Assembly: GCA_004123355.1 (NCBI GenBank)
Contig: SCHM01000003.1
Span: 310,001 to 374,000 of the forward strand
DNA: 64,000 nucleotides
From: Amphirosellinia nigrospora
Taxonomy: Eukaryota; Ascomycota; Sordariomycetes; Xylariales; Xylariaceae
Direction of reading: 5' to 3'
Part shown: positions 22,683 through 36,612 of the stretch, in pieces
Numbering within the stretch: position 1 is the first letter of the stretch
Layout of the letters: each line of letters begins with the position of its first letter
The notes under the pieces: generated by a model
The model's database searches: none
Told to the model about the DNA's origin: nothing
Seen by the model: only the letters and a program-made list of their open reading frames with translations
Translations under genes and position numbers: made by a program

Positions 22683-25600
22683 ATGTCGGGACGTAGTGCA
22701 TACGTCAGGAAGAAGATAACCGAGCCCAAGACGGGGGAGAAGGGTGCACTAAGTGGACGCGTGCGATCGAAATCAGGCGGGGCTCAGAACACGGTGGATG
22801 ATGGCTCTGTCTACGATTATCCAATGCCACAAGGCACCGGATTCAGCACCACCAATGCACGGCTTCTCAAGTTCTCAGACCAGCGTACGAACCAGATTCT
22901 GGGCACTCCGTCCCGAGCTGACGAACCTTGGCAACAACAGTGGCGGCAGCCAGAGTGGCAGTAGTGAAAATGAGAGGCGAGAAGTTGGGTGGCAGACGCC
23001 GGGGCCGATGCCGGATTACGCATACGCAAGAGCACGAAAGCCGGTGCTGAAGACGGAGGATGTGTCGGGTATCGAGCGATCGGGTTTCCGTAGTGCCGTG
23101 GATAAGAAAAGTGACAACATTCGAAAGGGCTCACCAAAGCATTTACACTGGCCTCAAGAGGAAGAAGGACGTCCAGCTCCCAGACCGAGCCCCATCATCG
23201 GCCACTCTACGACCCAGTACGGTGATAATGACAACGATGATGCTAGCCAGATGCCCTCACTACCAACCCATAAATCATCGGGCGCGATACGGGATCCGGA
23301 TTACCAGGTAGCCATACCACCACCACCTCCTCCATCCACCAAACTTCCCCCCGTTCCTGCCTCCACAGCACCGCCGATCAAGCGATGGATTGGTGCTGGT
23401 CGGCAGTACAGAGGTGGAATAAACTGCGAAAAGATCCCGAGTTATGGGATCCAACGGCGACGTTCTAGTCTACTTCGGCCGAAAAGACCAGCCACAACGT
23501 CCAAACCCATCCTTTCGGCTCTCATCCCACATCATCGAGGCCACGGAATCCCGGTTTCTTGTCACCATGCTCCGCGAAGGATCTACAGAGGATGACTACT
23601 CTCATATCCACTTGCCGCCTTCTCCCCTCGGTGCACCGCCCATGCTACGGCAGAATAGTTATTCACACCTTGGCCGACGTCGCCGCCATCTCCGAAGAAA
23701 ACGCACATGCTGATATAGACGGCCAAATCTCGTACGAAATGTACTTCCCCACGCCCCTAAACTAACCAAGGTCGAGACGCATCGGCACGCCATCACCACG
23801 CGCAACGTTTTCGCGCTCTTATCCACGCCTCTCTAGTCGGCCTATCCTCTTCCAGGCCTTGCAAGATCTTCTCGAGCGGCTCGACGCGTACATGGAACCC
23901 GACGCAGACAACGTCGGCACGATGCTCAACTACCTCTCGGCGCGGGGTATCGACGACGCGCGGAACGACCCCGAGACGGCCGTGTCCATGCTCGCCTGGT
24001 CGGAGACGCCCGAGGTGCGGTGGGAGGAGGGCTGGCGCGAGGCCTTCCTCCACTGCGCCGGCATGTACGCCCGCTCGAAGACTGCATCGACTTCAGGCAC
24101 CTGACGCCCATCACGCGGGCGCTGCTCGAGCGCGCCTGTCTCGAGACGCAGCTCCGCGTACAGGCGGCCGAGGAGCGGCTCGTCGCCTTCGCGTTCCCGG
24201 ACGCCTGGGGACCGACGCCGAGCAATAACACGGCCAGGGTCGCGGCGGAGCGGCTGCAACAGTTCCTCGTCCGCCACTACGCGGCAACATGTGGGACGTG
24301 CCGCCGGCGGAGAGCGGTGCGCGCACGACCGAGGGCGAGGAGATGTGGTTGACGCGGACGGTGACCCAGATGCTGCAGAAAGACTTCGGCGCGCTATACG
24401 ACTATCTCGTGAACCGCGACGTAGTATGGGACGAGTCGGAGATGCGCAGCAGCCGCAAGTGGATGATGGTGTCGGAGAGCGGCAACAAGTCGTTCGAGGC
24501 AGACACCGGGACCTCCCGCTCACGGATCTGCTGATCGAATTCGATAACCGTATGCGCTTCCCGCATATCCCACACCCGTACCCCTTGTGCCGGACTCGAT
24601 CCCGCCCGCACCATCGCCTAGACCCGGCAGCTCCCGCGACAGATCTAAGAAAGACAAGGACAAGAACGCCAAGTCAGCCCCCGACGACCGGACGCTGGAG
24701 CGCCGCATCCAACTCGCGTACACCGAAGCAAGCAACATCTACAGCCTAGGCTCCGAGTTCGCGCAGTCGGACCTGATCGAGAGCTTTGTCAAGTTCGAGA
24801 AGACGGACATGGTCGGGACCGTAGACCCGTTCACGGCGCGGCGGGGACGCTGGTGCTGATCTACGCCATACTAGACGCTCGCGAGCGTATCGGTCGACTC
24901 GCCCAACGTGCGGTACAAGGACGGCGTATCCTACCACCTCTCGCCGCGGCTCAAGGCACGCGCACGCCGCGTGGAAGGGCGCCTCCTCGCAGGCCGTCGA
25001 AGCGAGCCACGAGCTCTCGCACTGCTGGACGTCCCCGCGCACGTGGACGACGGCGACCGACAGCGCCGAGTCGGACGTCTCGGTGGGCAGCAGCAGCAGC
25101 AGCAGCCGCGCCGATCCGGTGATGCGCATGATGCGCGGCCGCGCGTACAAGTTCCCGCGGCCGCCGCCGAGCCGCTCGAGCCACGCGGGCGGCTGGCAGA
25201 CGCCCTCGACGCGCTCGAGCGCGACGGCGACGCCGACCATGTGGGAGGGTCCTCGGCCGTGAGCGTGAGCAACTACTCGGACGACGCGGCGACCGGCCGG
25301 GCGGCGTGGGCGGCGCCGTACCACCACGACAACGGCAACCACGTGGCGGGTATGCGAACAAGAACCTCCCCGCGCGCCGCCGGGGCCGCGGAGCCGCAGC
25401 CGCAACGAGAGCGTGGCGCGCAGCGAGCGAAGCGCGGCAACGTTCGGGCCGTCGAATACGGGGTCGGATCTGCACGGCAGCGGCAACGGCCTCACGGCCC
25501 CGGTGTGGCCCGCGCGGACGCACTCCATGTATCGCACGCAGCCGCTCGCGCCGCTGGACCTGTCGATCGGCGTCACGGGGAAGGGTGACTTCTTCTCCGA

Positions 25601-25746
25601 CATGCCGTACACGCCGACCAGCAGCAAGGGCGGGGCGGACGGGCTGCAGCTGTCGCCTGGTTCCGAGGTGCTGGGGTCCCGTGATTCGCGATTTCGACGA
25701 GTTAGACTCCGTCGTGGAGGAGAGCGGGTTTGAGAATCGGATATGA
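22683..25746 (+). CDS. Large conserved fungal protein (possibly the DUF8004 family), with many frame breaks
   Basis: The start ATG gives MSGRSAYVRKK. Conserved blocks follow in changing frames: IKRWIGAGRQYRG, WNKLRKDPELWDP and DVLVYFGRKDQPQRPNPSFR (23390-23530); LTPLVGLSSS near 23830; DLLERLDAYMEPDADNVGTM (from 23861); ITRALLERACLETQL; LTRTVTQMLQKDFGALYDYL (from 24337); ERRIQLAYTEASNIYSLGSE; a Ser-rich tail; and a closing RDFDELDSVVEESGFENRI. This order matches a family of long Pezizomycotina proteins of unknown function that I recall as DUF8004. About nine or more single-base frame changes occur, densest in the GC-rich part 23760-25700. Given the same fault in nearby housekeeping genes, assembly error is likely, but a real pseudogene is not excluded. 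Confidence 0.6.
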
Positions 25747-26720
25747 TATTATTTGATATTGTCTGGGGTGGGTACGTGGGTATCAGTATGGCGATCTATA
25801 ACACTTGGTTTCATACCACGAAACACTGTCCCACATGTCACCCAGACATATATCCACTTATCGTAGCTAAAAGCGAAAGGAAGGGGACGGTTTTAGTGTA
25901 CATCAATGCTGGATTGGCGGAGGCGGTTTCGCGCATCGTTAAAAGTTAGGCTAGGAGTAGGAGACTACTCTATCCAGCGACGAGGAAAGCATCATCTTTC
26001 GCTGCCTCCCTAGGCAGAATCTTGTTTTTTTTTTTGCATTATATCGCTTATTCTCTCAAGCGAACGGATGGATGGATGGACTTCATATACATACCTCCGG
26101 GTAGTACCTTGCTATCAAACTCGGACGGTTCGGGTGTTAGGACTAGGCGCTTGGGCGTTCGTTAGGTTACGTGGGCTCCGTCTCTATCGTCCAGATACTC
26201 ATTGCTATAAAAATTATTCATATTAATACCCGCATACCTCTTGATTTTTTTTGGTCATTGTAGAAGAAGATAGTTATACGCAAACTAACGAGGAAGTCCT
26301 TGAAGCTTGTAAGATGTAGATCTTTGTCAAAATCGTATTGGACTTGGAAAGCAGCTTGGAAAGCGGCTTGCTATGGTATCATCGTATAGAATCCACCTCT
26401 GCCACAGGAAACGCATTGTGCGCTCTTGATTGATGTTTATCAGAGTAAGGACCAAGCCCCAAACACCCCAACCCAAAATCCAAGAAGGTGTATTCTTGTC
26501 TAATCAATAAAAGTACAACAACAAGGGTATTCTTCCTCTGTATATACACGTGTTTTCGAGTTACTGTTTGCTATTTGATGTTTGTCTCTAGCTCTACAGT
26601 TTTCATTAAAGTCGTTCCGGCCAAAAGGGGTTCCGGCCTCGTCTATCCTTCATCGTCGACCTTCTCATATCGCGTCATCTCAGTCCGGTGCAATAGGTCT
26701 CTCATAGGCAAGAAATTTCC
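25747..26720. other. Convergent intergenic stretch
   Basis: The stretch lies between the 3' ends of a plus-strand and a minus-strand gene. It contains a short T run near 26026 and a GGAT-type tandem near 26066-26080, and no supported coding sequence. It presumably holds both 3' untranslated regions. Confidence 0.5.
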
Positions 26721-27950
26721 CTACGATCTCTCGTTATCCTGTCTCCTCAACTCGTCGCGGAACGCATTTCCCGTAGCGGGGCTGTTCGCGGCACCAGGAC
26801 GACCGAGTTCCATCCGTCGATCTTCGTCGGGGTACCCGCCAAACTACCCAACGCGTCGCTATCGCGTCTAGGCCGGTCGGCTGGATCGGGGAGGTCGCGG
26901 TAGACCTCGCCGCCTTCGGCCTGGACCTCGCGCTCCATGAGCTGGATGCGCTCGCTGGCCTTGGCAGCCTTGCTTCGCTTGCCCAGTCTGAAGCGTGAGC
27001 GACCACTCTTGCTGACGTCGTAGTTGCGACCCATGACCTTTGGGAGATGAATACGGCGGTGATGACTGTTATAGTAACAGGTCCCTGCGACAACGAGGAT
27101 GACGAAACTTAATACAGTAGGCAATGCGATGGCCAGCGAGGCATCTTTTGGCAGTTTTCCCTTGGCGTCCGCGACCGGTCCGGGCCGCGTGGTGACGTGA
27201 ATCTGGGGTCCCATCTTTTCCTGCCTCTTGCCTCCAATGACGGCGATTAACGAGAGACTGATGTTCTGAGACCCTTGGTGCAAGAGAATATCGTCTGTCA
27301 TCTTGATACTCGCGTAGCCGAAACCAGCGGGTATAAAACTAGACATGAAAGCGGGCGACTCCGTTCTGACCTCACCGGTGGTCTGATTAATGTGATTTCC
27401 GACAACTTGAACGGTGGCATTGCGACCAGTCAGATTACGATTGGTGAAGTAGTCGGGATCCCAGGTAACTATCATAAGTCAGCTTCAAATATGGGCAAGG
27501 GTCCGGTCTCGTGGCGCGTGAGAGGCGTACAATAATAAGTAGTGCCGATATAGAGTGGCGTTTCACCGTCTGGCCTACACCAAGGCGCGAACTCGCCATC
27601 CATATTCTCGCAGACAGCGAAGGAGCCGGCGTTCTGGCCGGCAGCGGTGGGAGCAGGGGGGCGCCGGTGCTGGTAATGACCTTGCCATAGCTTGTATAGG
27701 TGAATACGGTGGCGGTAATGTCGTGAGGCGCGCCCGAGAGGACGGTCGGCGTTCCATCGACAGTGGTTAGAACCGGGGTGACGGTGGAGGCGTTGCCATC
27801 GGGGTCGACGGTGACCCATGGCTCCAAGGCGGTCGCTGTGGCGTCTGCGACATCTGGGGCATCTGTGGCTCGGGGCTGAAGGCGATTCGGGACGGCATGG
27901 ACGGCAGCCAGCAGCAGGCTAGCCGCGGCGACGGAAGCGAGGTTGCGCAT
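26721..27950 (-). CDS. Secreted-domain single-pass membrane protein of unknown function
   Basis: The ATG at 27950 gives a signal peptide (MRNLASVAAASLLLAAVHAV). A Ser/Thr/Val-rich stalk, a two-cysteine block (CENMDGEFAPWCRPDGE) and a WDPDYF beta-rich domain follow. One transmembrane helix (ASLAIALPTVLSFVILVVAG) is followed by a basic, cytoplasmic tail ending NAFRDELRRQDNERS. The intron is 27469-27530 (GTACGC, branch CTGAC, AG). The layout resembles a Pezizomycotina family of plasma-membrane surface proteins; no function is known to me. Frame changes near 27640 and near 26800 are needed and look like single-base errors. A longer start at 28025 is possible but would bury the signal peptide. Confidence 0.7.
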
Positions 27951-28658
27951 GTCGGCTGGCTCGCTCAATTCTTGGTGGGAGGATTTCAATGATGGACGGA
28001 TGGATGGGGAACAAGAAAGGGGCAAGAAGCACCGTTGTCCAACCCTGTGCCTAGCCTAGATAGAGATGCATAAGCAACTTGCTTGTTTGGACTAATTGAG
28101 GATGATGTCTCGGGAGGCTATACATACACAGACTATTACAGGCGAAAATTAGTTGGGCAGAGTGTCTCCTGCAAGTGAAATGTTGTGGAGGCGGACAAGA
28201 CAGCTCGAGGGAAAAGAAAATAAATAAATTAAAGCTGAGCTCCGAGTGCTAGGCACTGAAAATAGCGCGTCGTGAACTACAGGACCCGCTGTACGTACAG
28301 GACCAATCGTTCTAAACCAACCCCTGAATTTAGTGGATTGCCCACTATAATGTACTTATGCGCGATGTTACCCGCAGCGCCCACCCGATCAGGACCCGAT
28401 CCATCTCTTGGCTTCTCCGGATGAGCCGCAAGCCTTGCATTAGCGTGCGTCCGAAAGCCACGTTGTCGTTATCAATCCTCAACAACATCCATCATCCAAG
28501 ATAAGCATCATCATCATTCTCTTATCACACCCCATTCGAATATTCAAGTCGAGACCAACATCGCCCTCTTTTGCCTAGATATATAGCCTTGTTCTAGTAT
28601 ACACCTAGGTAGATGGCCAGGTGTTCTGTAGCCCGCCCTGGTTCTATACGGGGTATAC

Positions 28659-28690
<32 letters not shown>

Positions 28691-28975
28691 GTCATGCTCT
28701 TCGCTTCGGGGTATCACATTATTCGTTCAATCATAACGAACGACGCTGCATTCCAAGCCCACCGTTGGTTTGTTCGTCCGTCCGCTCATTCATCTTGCTC
28801 CGATATGCCCATATTCGTAGAACTGGTAGCTTGCTTCCAATCCATCATCACATTAATTGCGCCGAGTAGACCAATATCGACAGAAACGTCTCATGCAACC
28901 ATTCGCGCCAGAACTCCCATTCCCTCGGTGAGATGCTAACCAACATAGATCATCACTTCTTCGGCTTTGGTTTCT
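27951..28975. other. Intergenic stretch with an ATC microsatellite
   Basis: This is the promoter side of the minus-strand surface-protein gene and the 3' side of the next minus-strand gene. A perfect (ATC)10 tract lies at 28661-28690. Short open readings across it are low-complexity and not credible. Confidence 0.5.
28661..28690 (+). repeat. (ATC)10 microsatellite
   Basis: Ten perfect ATC units in intergenic DNA, followed by GTCATG. Confidence 0.95.
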
Positions 28976-29912
28976 CTAGATAGCCAGCGGCCAGAGGCTT
29001 CCCAAATATCGATGTGCCGTGACATCCGGGTCTGTCATATCGAATCCCCCAATCCGGCCCACCGGGTTCTGGTACGCAGGCAATCTCGTCTTCTTTCCCT
29101 GCGCGCTGAATTCTTGCAGGCTGATTTTAGCTTGCTGCGAGATGGCGTGTTGGCGCTCGACGACGACGGCTTGTACACGGCTCGCAAACCCGACGTCCTC
29201 GCATATTTGGTTATACCGTGGGAATGCCTCGGTAAGAAGACTTATCTGGGCGCCGGTGCTTGGACGGGCCGTTTGGGATCCTGGAGGGACTGGCCTATGC
29301 CCGGGTAGTTAGCCAGGGGTTCTTCACTGTGGTCACGTCTCGGTCGTGTCGTCATCATCGTCGTCGGCGGCGGCCTTATCGCCATGGTCGTCGACATCAT
29401 CTACCCAGCCCGTGGTATCGTCGTCTATCGTCGGCACAACTCTCTGGAAGGGGTTCCTAGCAGGGATGGGAACGGCTCTTGGCCTCGCCGGGTGCTCTCG
29501 GGCGGGAATGGGCTTCGAGGTCTTTGTCGTGGATCGCGGTGTTCTTGGCGATATCGATTTGTTCTAGCGGGCGTCTTTCCTCTCGCTCGGCGGCCTTCGT
29601 CATGCCATCCCTCTTCTGCGAACCGCACACTCGCAGCTCTCGGTATAGGGATGGGTTGCGTTCGTGGTGGCGACTCATAATGCGATACTTCGATCTTGGT
29701 CGTTTTGATTGGACGGTGTTAGTGCTCGGGGCATCCTGGCGCTGTTCTAGTTCCGGCATGTCCGGTTCATCTCGCACGTATGGTATGGACCGCTCCGGGA
29801 AATCCGGGGCGGCGGTGGTTCCGCCTGTCTGACCTAGACGTGGGAATCTCAGCTCCTTCGATTGCGGATTCATGTATCCGAATAGCGTCTTGGGCCGTAA
29901 CAATACCAGCAT
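28976..29912 (-). CDS. Unrecognised acidic protein
   Basis: The ATG at 29912 gives MLVLLRPKTLFGYMNPQSKE, followed by a charged, low-complexity middle (ERSIPYVRDEPDMPELEQR). After one frame change near 29465 come RNPFQRVVPTIDDDTTGWVD and an Asp run (AADDDDDDTTET). A 42-base intron is proposed at 29295-29336 (GTGACC, CTAAC, TAG); its phases agree. The C-terminal part looks globular: ISLLTEAFPRYNQICEDVGF, QQAKISLQEFSAQGKKT, MTDPDVTAHRYLGSLWPLAI. I do not recognise the family. The intron is short for this group, so the joint is uncertain, and a second frame offers an alternative C-terminus (GYLEKPKPKK, ending 28953). Confidence 0.55.
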
Positions 29913-32219
29913 CTTAGGCTAACGAGGTTAATTTATTTGAAGGTATCTGTTGAATGAATCGATAAGGGGCTCAAGGCTTCGTCGATAGCGATGCAACACT
30001 GGGGAGATTGAAGATGGAGTTGGGGAGAGGGAGGGGGATAAGGAGAGGGTGAGAAGGAGGGTGAGAGGGCGATAGAGGGAGAGGGAAAGAGGGAGAGGGT
30101 GAAGGTGACAGAGGGTGTGACGTGTTGACGTAGGTAGTTCAAGGCTGGGGCTGGAGCTGGAGCTGGTACTGGTACTGGTGCTGGTGCTGGTGCTGGTGGT
30201 GCTGGTGGTGCTGGTGATTACAGCGTTGAATGAATGTTTGCTGGGAGTTACTACCTACCTCAGATAGTCCGGGGCCTTGGTCGGGCAATTACTTACGCCT
30301 CAGCCGTTCGTTCCCCAATTCTCACGCTCGATGTATGTAGGACAGGTCCAACATACCTGCCTACCTAAGACTTCGACATCGGCAGATTATATAGCACCGA
30401 CTTTAGGTTTACCTCAGCTACTTAACCTATCTCTTACACGCAAGCCTACCTCCTAGGCACTTGGAAGGAATATCTACCTACCTAGTAGTATTGGGGATAA
30501 GTGCAGGTAGGCACAGAGTGCGTGCACGGCCTTGTATAGTTTATCCAAGTACGCACATATGTAGGTTAGGTAGATAGGAACTTGATCGGCCATTTAATTT
30601 CTTAATGTGCTACCAGGTACTACCTAGGTACGTGAGGCAATCGTTGCACCATTTCCTACACCGGGTTCATAGATCCACGCTTGACCAAGGCCTTGGAAAC
30701 AGAGCTCGAGAACAGGCAAGCACGCACCAAACACACTAAGGGTTTGATTTCCTATACATCGGTACAAAGTACCTATACCCGAGTGTTGTTCTTTCTTCCA
30801 ATGTTGTCTTTGTGAATCCCATTTATCACCGGGCATCTTCCAAGCTATAATCAACATTCTGGCTTTTAGATCAGGGTAGTCTAAATCTACTCAGGTATAA
30901 GTTTTTGCACGGGAAGAATTTCATTCAAAATAGTAAAGTTTGTCATCACTGCGTTACCTAGGTATTCTTAGTACGCAAAGCATCATACGTCTACCTTCCC
31001 AGTCCTGTCTAGAACTTCAGTTCGGCGGGCGCGTGTTTACATAAACATCCATACTTAGAGGTCCAGCAGGTATTGCTGACCCTCGACATGCTGACGTTAT
31101 GAAACTATTTACCTTGAGCCGTGAAAGACTGAAGCCAGCATGCTTCTAGGTTGTTTCTGGTCACATTTATATCGGATGTTCTTGTTGAGGGTTGAGTCCC
31201 GAATCCCAGCCTAGACAGGACCTTCGCCCCAGAATAGCCATCCTTAGGGAATTCAGACTCTCACAGATTATGAGACGGTATATGGCTATCTCGGAAGGGA
31301 TTTCAACCCTTGGGGGGCGCCTCACAGTGGTAGGGTTGTGGAGTGGACGCCCAAATGTGGCGTTATAGAAAGAAATGTTGGATTGAAAAAGGTAGGTACA
31401 ACAAGGCAGGGAATCCTTGCATATTAGATGATAATGTTTGTGAGAAAGTAGGTATAGGTGAAAATGGATGTCTGCCGAAACTCCAACCCTTGTGCCTTCA
31501 TCTCGACATAAACCAGAAATAATGGAAGAAAATGTGGGAATAAGAGTAGTATAATGAACATATAAAGCTCAGGTTAAACTTACCGACGTTCAAGACTGGA
31601 TACTCTTTAATTAGTGGAGGCAGGATAACGTTTTCACTAAACTGAAAAATTATTTTACTTGATTTACAGTCCAGGGTGTCTGTCCATCTAGGTGGGTACG
31701 CGCTCATTACTAGATATGCTCCGAACAAGCCACGTCGACAGAACCATTCGTCATCTATCCTATTGGGGAACTAAGCAGTTGGTATATCAAGTGGCAAGAT
31801 TTCCTTCATTTATAGGGCAATTCAAATGAGCCGAGTGCTGAAGTTGCAGAAGAAGTGGATCAGGTAAGTCGAAGCATGGTCTTACCAAACCTCACACGTA
31901 TTAGAAGGCAAACGGTAGAAACGTCATATCACAAGGGAAACACCAAATCTTCCTACTCGAAACAAAACAAACATGTCATAGTCGTTCATGTCCGAGAATA
32001 CACGATCAATTCATGTTCTCAATCGTCGCTAGGTAGGCGTACCGTAGTATGCGAGTCCTCCGACTCCATACTCCATGTCATATCTTTGACTCCCTCGACT
32101 GTGATCACCACTCCTCACTCCAGCCGAAAAATAGCTTGGTGCGTCTTCTCATAGCAGATCCCTAAGGGCTGAATTAGAGAGAAGGCGAGCAGCGCCGATG
32201 TCCACATAGGTATTTACAA
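29913..32219. other. Long intergenic stretch with simple repeats and TACCTA motifs
   Basis: No supported gene is seen in 2.3 kb. It holds a GA-rich tract (about 30003-30115), a GGTGCT/GGAGCT tandem (30144-30216) and many copies of TACCTA/TAGGTA between about 30240 and 30640. Short open readings (30624-30857 minus, 31498-31728 minus, 31855-32154 plus) show no family motif. Confidence 0.5.
30144..30216 (+). repeat. Imperfect GCTGGT/GCTGGA tandem repeat
   Basis: About twelve hexamer-like units drift from GCTGGA through GGTACT to GGTGCT. The tract is intergenic and is preceded by a purine-rich GAGAGGG tract. Confidence 0.85.
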
Positions 32220-32773
32220 TCACTTCTTTCCCGATGAGCCCGAAGACGACGAGCCGTTTCCGGACGAGGGCGTGTACGTCGAGCTTCCCTGGCCATTGTT
32301 GTAGTACGAGCTACCGTTGGGGTTGGAGTAGTAGTACGATCCATTGCTGCGGAGTGGTTAGTTGAGCGGGACCGGTCAGAGTCAATTCTTGCGTCATGTC
32401 AAGATCACATGTTATTGCTTAGGTGTGTTTTCTACCACCCACATGGTTGGGATCTCACGGCAACAGATGTGATGTTCTGCGATACTACTTGGGAGGTGCA
32501 ATGACTTACGTGTTGGAGTAGTGGTAAGAGTTGGAGTTCGAGGCGCTGCTGCCGGTCGCGGGCGCAGTAGTGGTTGCCCTGCTGCTGTTAGCGGGTGTAT
32601 TTGATGACAGAACAACACAAAGTGGTTGGGTAAAGAAGATTGCATGTGTTTGATTGCGTCGGAGGTTTGGGAACCTTGATTTGCTGAAGAGATCCAAGTC
32701 GGGACGAGATTCGTTTGCTTACCTGGCTGTTGGTGCCGTGGCCCTTGTACGAGTAACCCTGATTGTTAGGCAT
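32220..32773 (-). CDS. Small Tyr/Asn/Ser/Gly-rich protein, copy 1 of a tandem pair
   Basis: There are three exons: 32723-32773 (MPNNQGYSYKGHGTNSQ), 32510-32578 (GNHYCARD, then a frame change, then SNSNSYHYSNT) and 32220-32346 (NGSYYYSNPNGSSYYNNGQG, closing with a Ser/Gly tail and KK). Introns start GTAAGC and GTAAGT and end AG. The product is about 80 residues and has no signal peptide. Similar small proteins occur across Pezizomycotina without known function. Exon 2 is not a multiple that keeps frame and implies a lost or extra base. The neighbour at 33334-33797 is a clear paralogue with the same exon plan. Confidence 0.72.
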
Positions 32774-33333
32774 CTTGATTAATGGAATGAAGAAGCTGGT
32801 TGAGGTGCAGTCGAGCTCTGAACTGTGTTGATTGTGGGTGGACGTAACGAGAGTGTGGTGGGTTGAGGTTGCGATGCGTGGTGAGGTAAGACGAAGGAGA
32901 AGAGAGACAAGCTTAAATAGAAAAGCGGAGAGAGAAGATGGTACGATAAGTTGCCTGGGACACCAAGACACCGCCTATGTTTAAAATGACGTTCGTGTCT
33001 TAATTAAATCTACCAAAGTGACGAGTCGTTCGGTACCTACCCATTAGCGCCAACCCGTCCGTGCTTAGCGATAAGAGAATTCCTACAGCAACGAGCCAAC
33101 GGTATCCATACTCTAGTGACGAAGACGTATATCATATCATCCATTCAATTACATACACAGAGACCCGATCGTGTTCTAACAATTTATGTAACTTGAAATC
33201 GTCTCCTGGGAACATGCTTTATGCGAACAATCATGTCTCTTGCTCGGTTGTTTGTCTCTTCCAAACAACAGTTCATAGCAAGTCAATCGATGAGCATGGG
33301 TTGTTTGGTAGACCCCTACACTACTGCCCGCCA
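32774..33333. other. Spacer between the tandem paralogues
   Basis: This 560-base spacer is probably the promoter of copy 1 together with the 3' region of copy 2. Short open readings here are shadows; I see no further gene. Confidence 0.5.
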
Positions 33334-33797
33334 TCATTTCTGCTCGCGTACCCAGCAAGAGCCGTTAGTGGCATGGTACTTGACGCCATCGGGTGTCGTG
33401 AATGTCTCGTTACCGCGGCTATCGTTGTAATACCAACTACCGTTAAGGTTACTATAGTAATAGCCCCCATCGCTGTAGTAGGATATCAGTTCTATGTCCC
33501 TCGTCTAGCCAGCTGGTATGTGGTACTTGACTGAGACACAGAGGTGACGGGATGGCGCAGAGGAAAAGAACAAAGCTTCCGACATACGTGTTGGAGTAAT
33601 GGTAGGCATTCTGATTGGGGCATCCGGACCATAATCGCGGGCGCAGTAGTGGTTTCCCTGTGTGAATAGTCAGTTAGTTAAGCCATGAAAAGACCAGCTT
33701 CGTAAGATAGCGATTAGTAATGGATAGGTCGGTGTCAGATGTGTACCTGGTTGTTGATGCCGTGGCTCTTATACTCGAAGCCGCCATTGGTGGACAT
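33334..33797 (-). CDS. Small Tyr/Asn/Ser/Gly-rich protein, copy 2 of a tandem pair
   Basis: Exons are 33747-33797 (MSTNGGFEYKSHGINNQ), 33588-33657 (GNHYCARDYGPDAP, then AYHYSNT after a frame change in a CCCC run) and 33334-33472 (DGGYYYSNLNGSWYYNDSRG, ending TNGSCWVREQK). Splice positions match copy 1 exactly: one after the NNQ/NSQ codon and one inside the Thr codon of SNT. Copy 2 lacks the Ser/Gly tail and has its own Cys near the end. The function is unknown; a tandem duplication is the plain reading. Confidence 0.7.
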
Positions 33798-34320
33798 ACT
33801 GATAACAGTCGACCTCGTCTGATCTGATTCAGGGGTGTTAGAGTTGATGTTGTTGGGCTAAAAAGCCGTGCTTCCGGTCCAGATCTCGCTTTATCCGCCA
33901 ACTATTGATAGGCGGTGCGAGTGATGTTCTTGATGTTGCAGAGGAAATAAATCTGAATTGGGGTATTCATTGCGAGGGGTTTTTATAGGCATATTGCCCG
34001 CCGCAGCTTCCTGTGAAGACTTGGGAAAAGGGGCGTTTTGGGTACCAATGCAGAAAGAGAACCCTAGAGTCATGCACGGGTGCGTCACTTCAGGCAATAA
34101 GTTGGGAAAGGATGCAACGACAAGCTTCCCGGGTACGCTTTCGGCAAGAGGCTTTGGGATTATGTGCGGATAGCCGTGGCCATGCATGTCCTGGTATCTA
34201 AGGTATCTATATATGAGGTAAACCAAATGCTGTCTACAGTGTCAGCAAAAACGGCTGGCAGCACAGATCTATCGGATAACATGTGATGGCAATACTATGG
34301 TATGGTATGCACAGAGAAAT
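33798..34320. other. Intergenic stretch upstream of the tandem pair
   Basis: It holds the 5' side of copy 2 and the 3' side of TRR1, with no supported coding sequence. Confidence 0.5.

Positions 34321-36612
<2,292 letters not shown>

Noticed and set aside
23926-25627. Long minus-strand Arg/Ala-rich readings opposite the DUF8004-like gene
   Set aside because: They are GC-driven shadows; conserved motifs are all on the plus strand.
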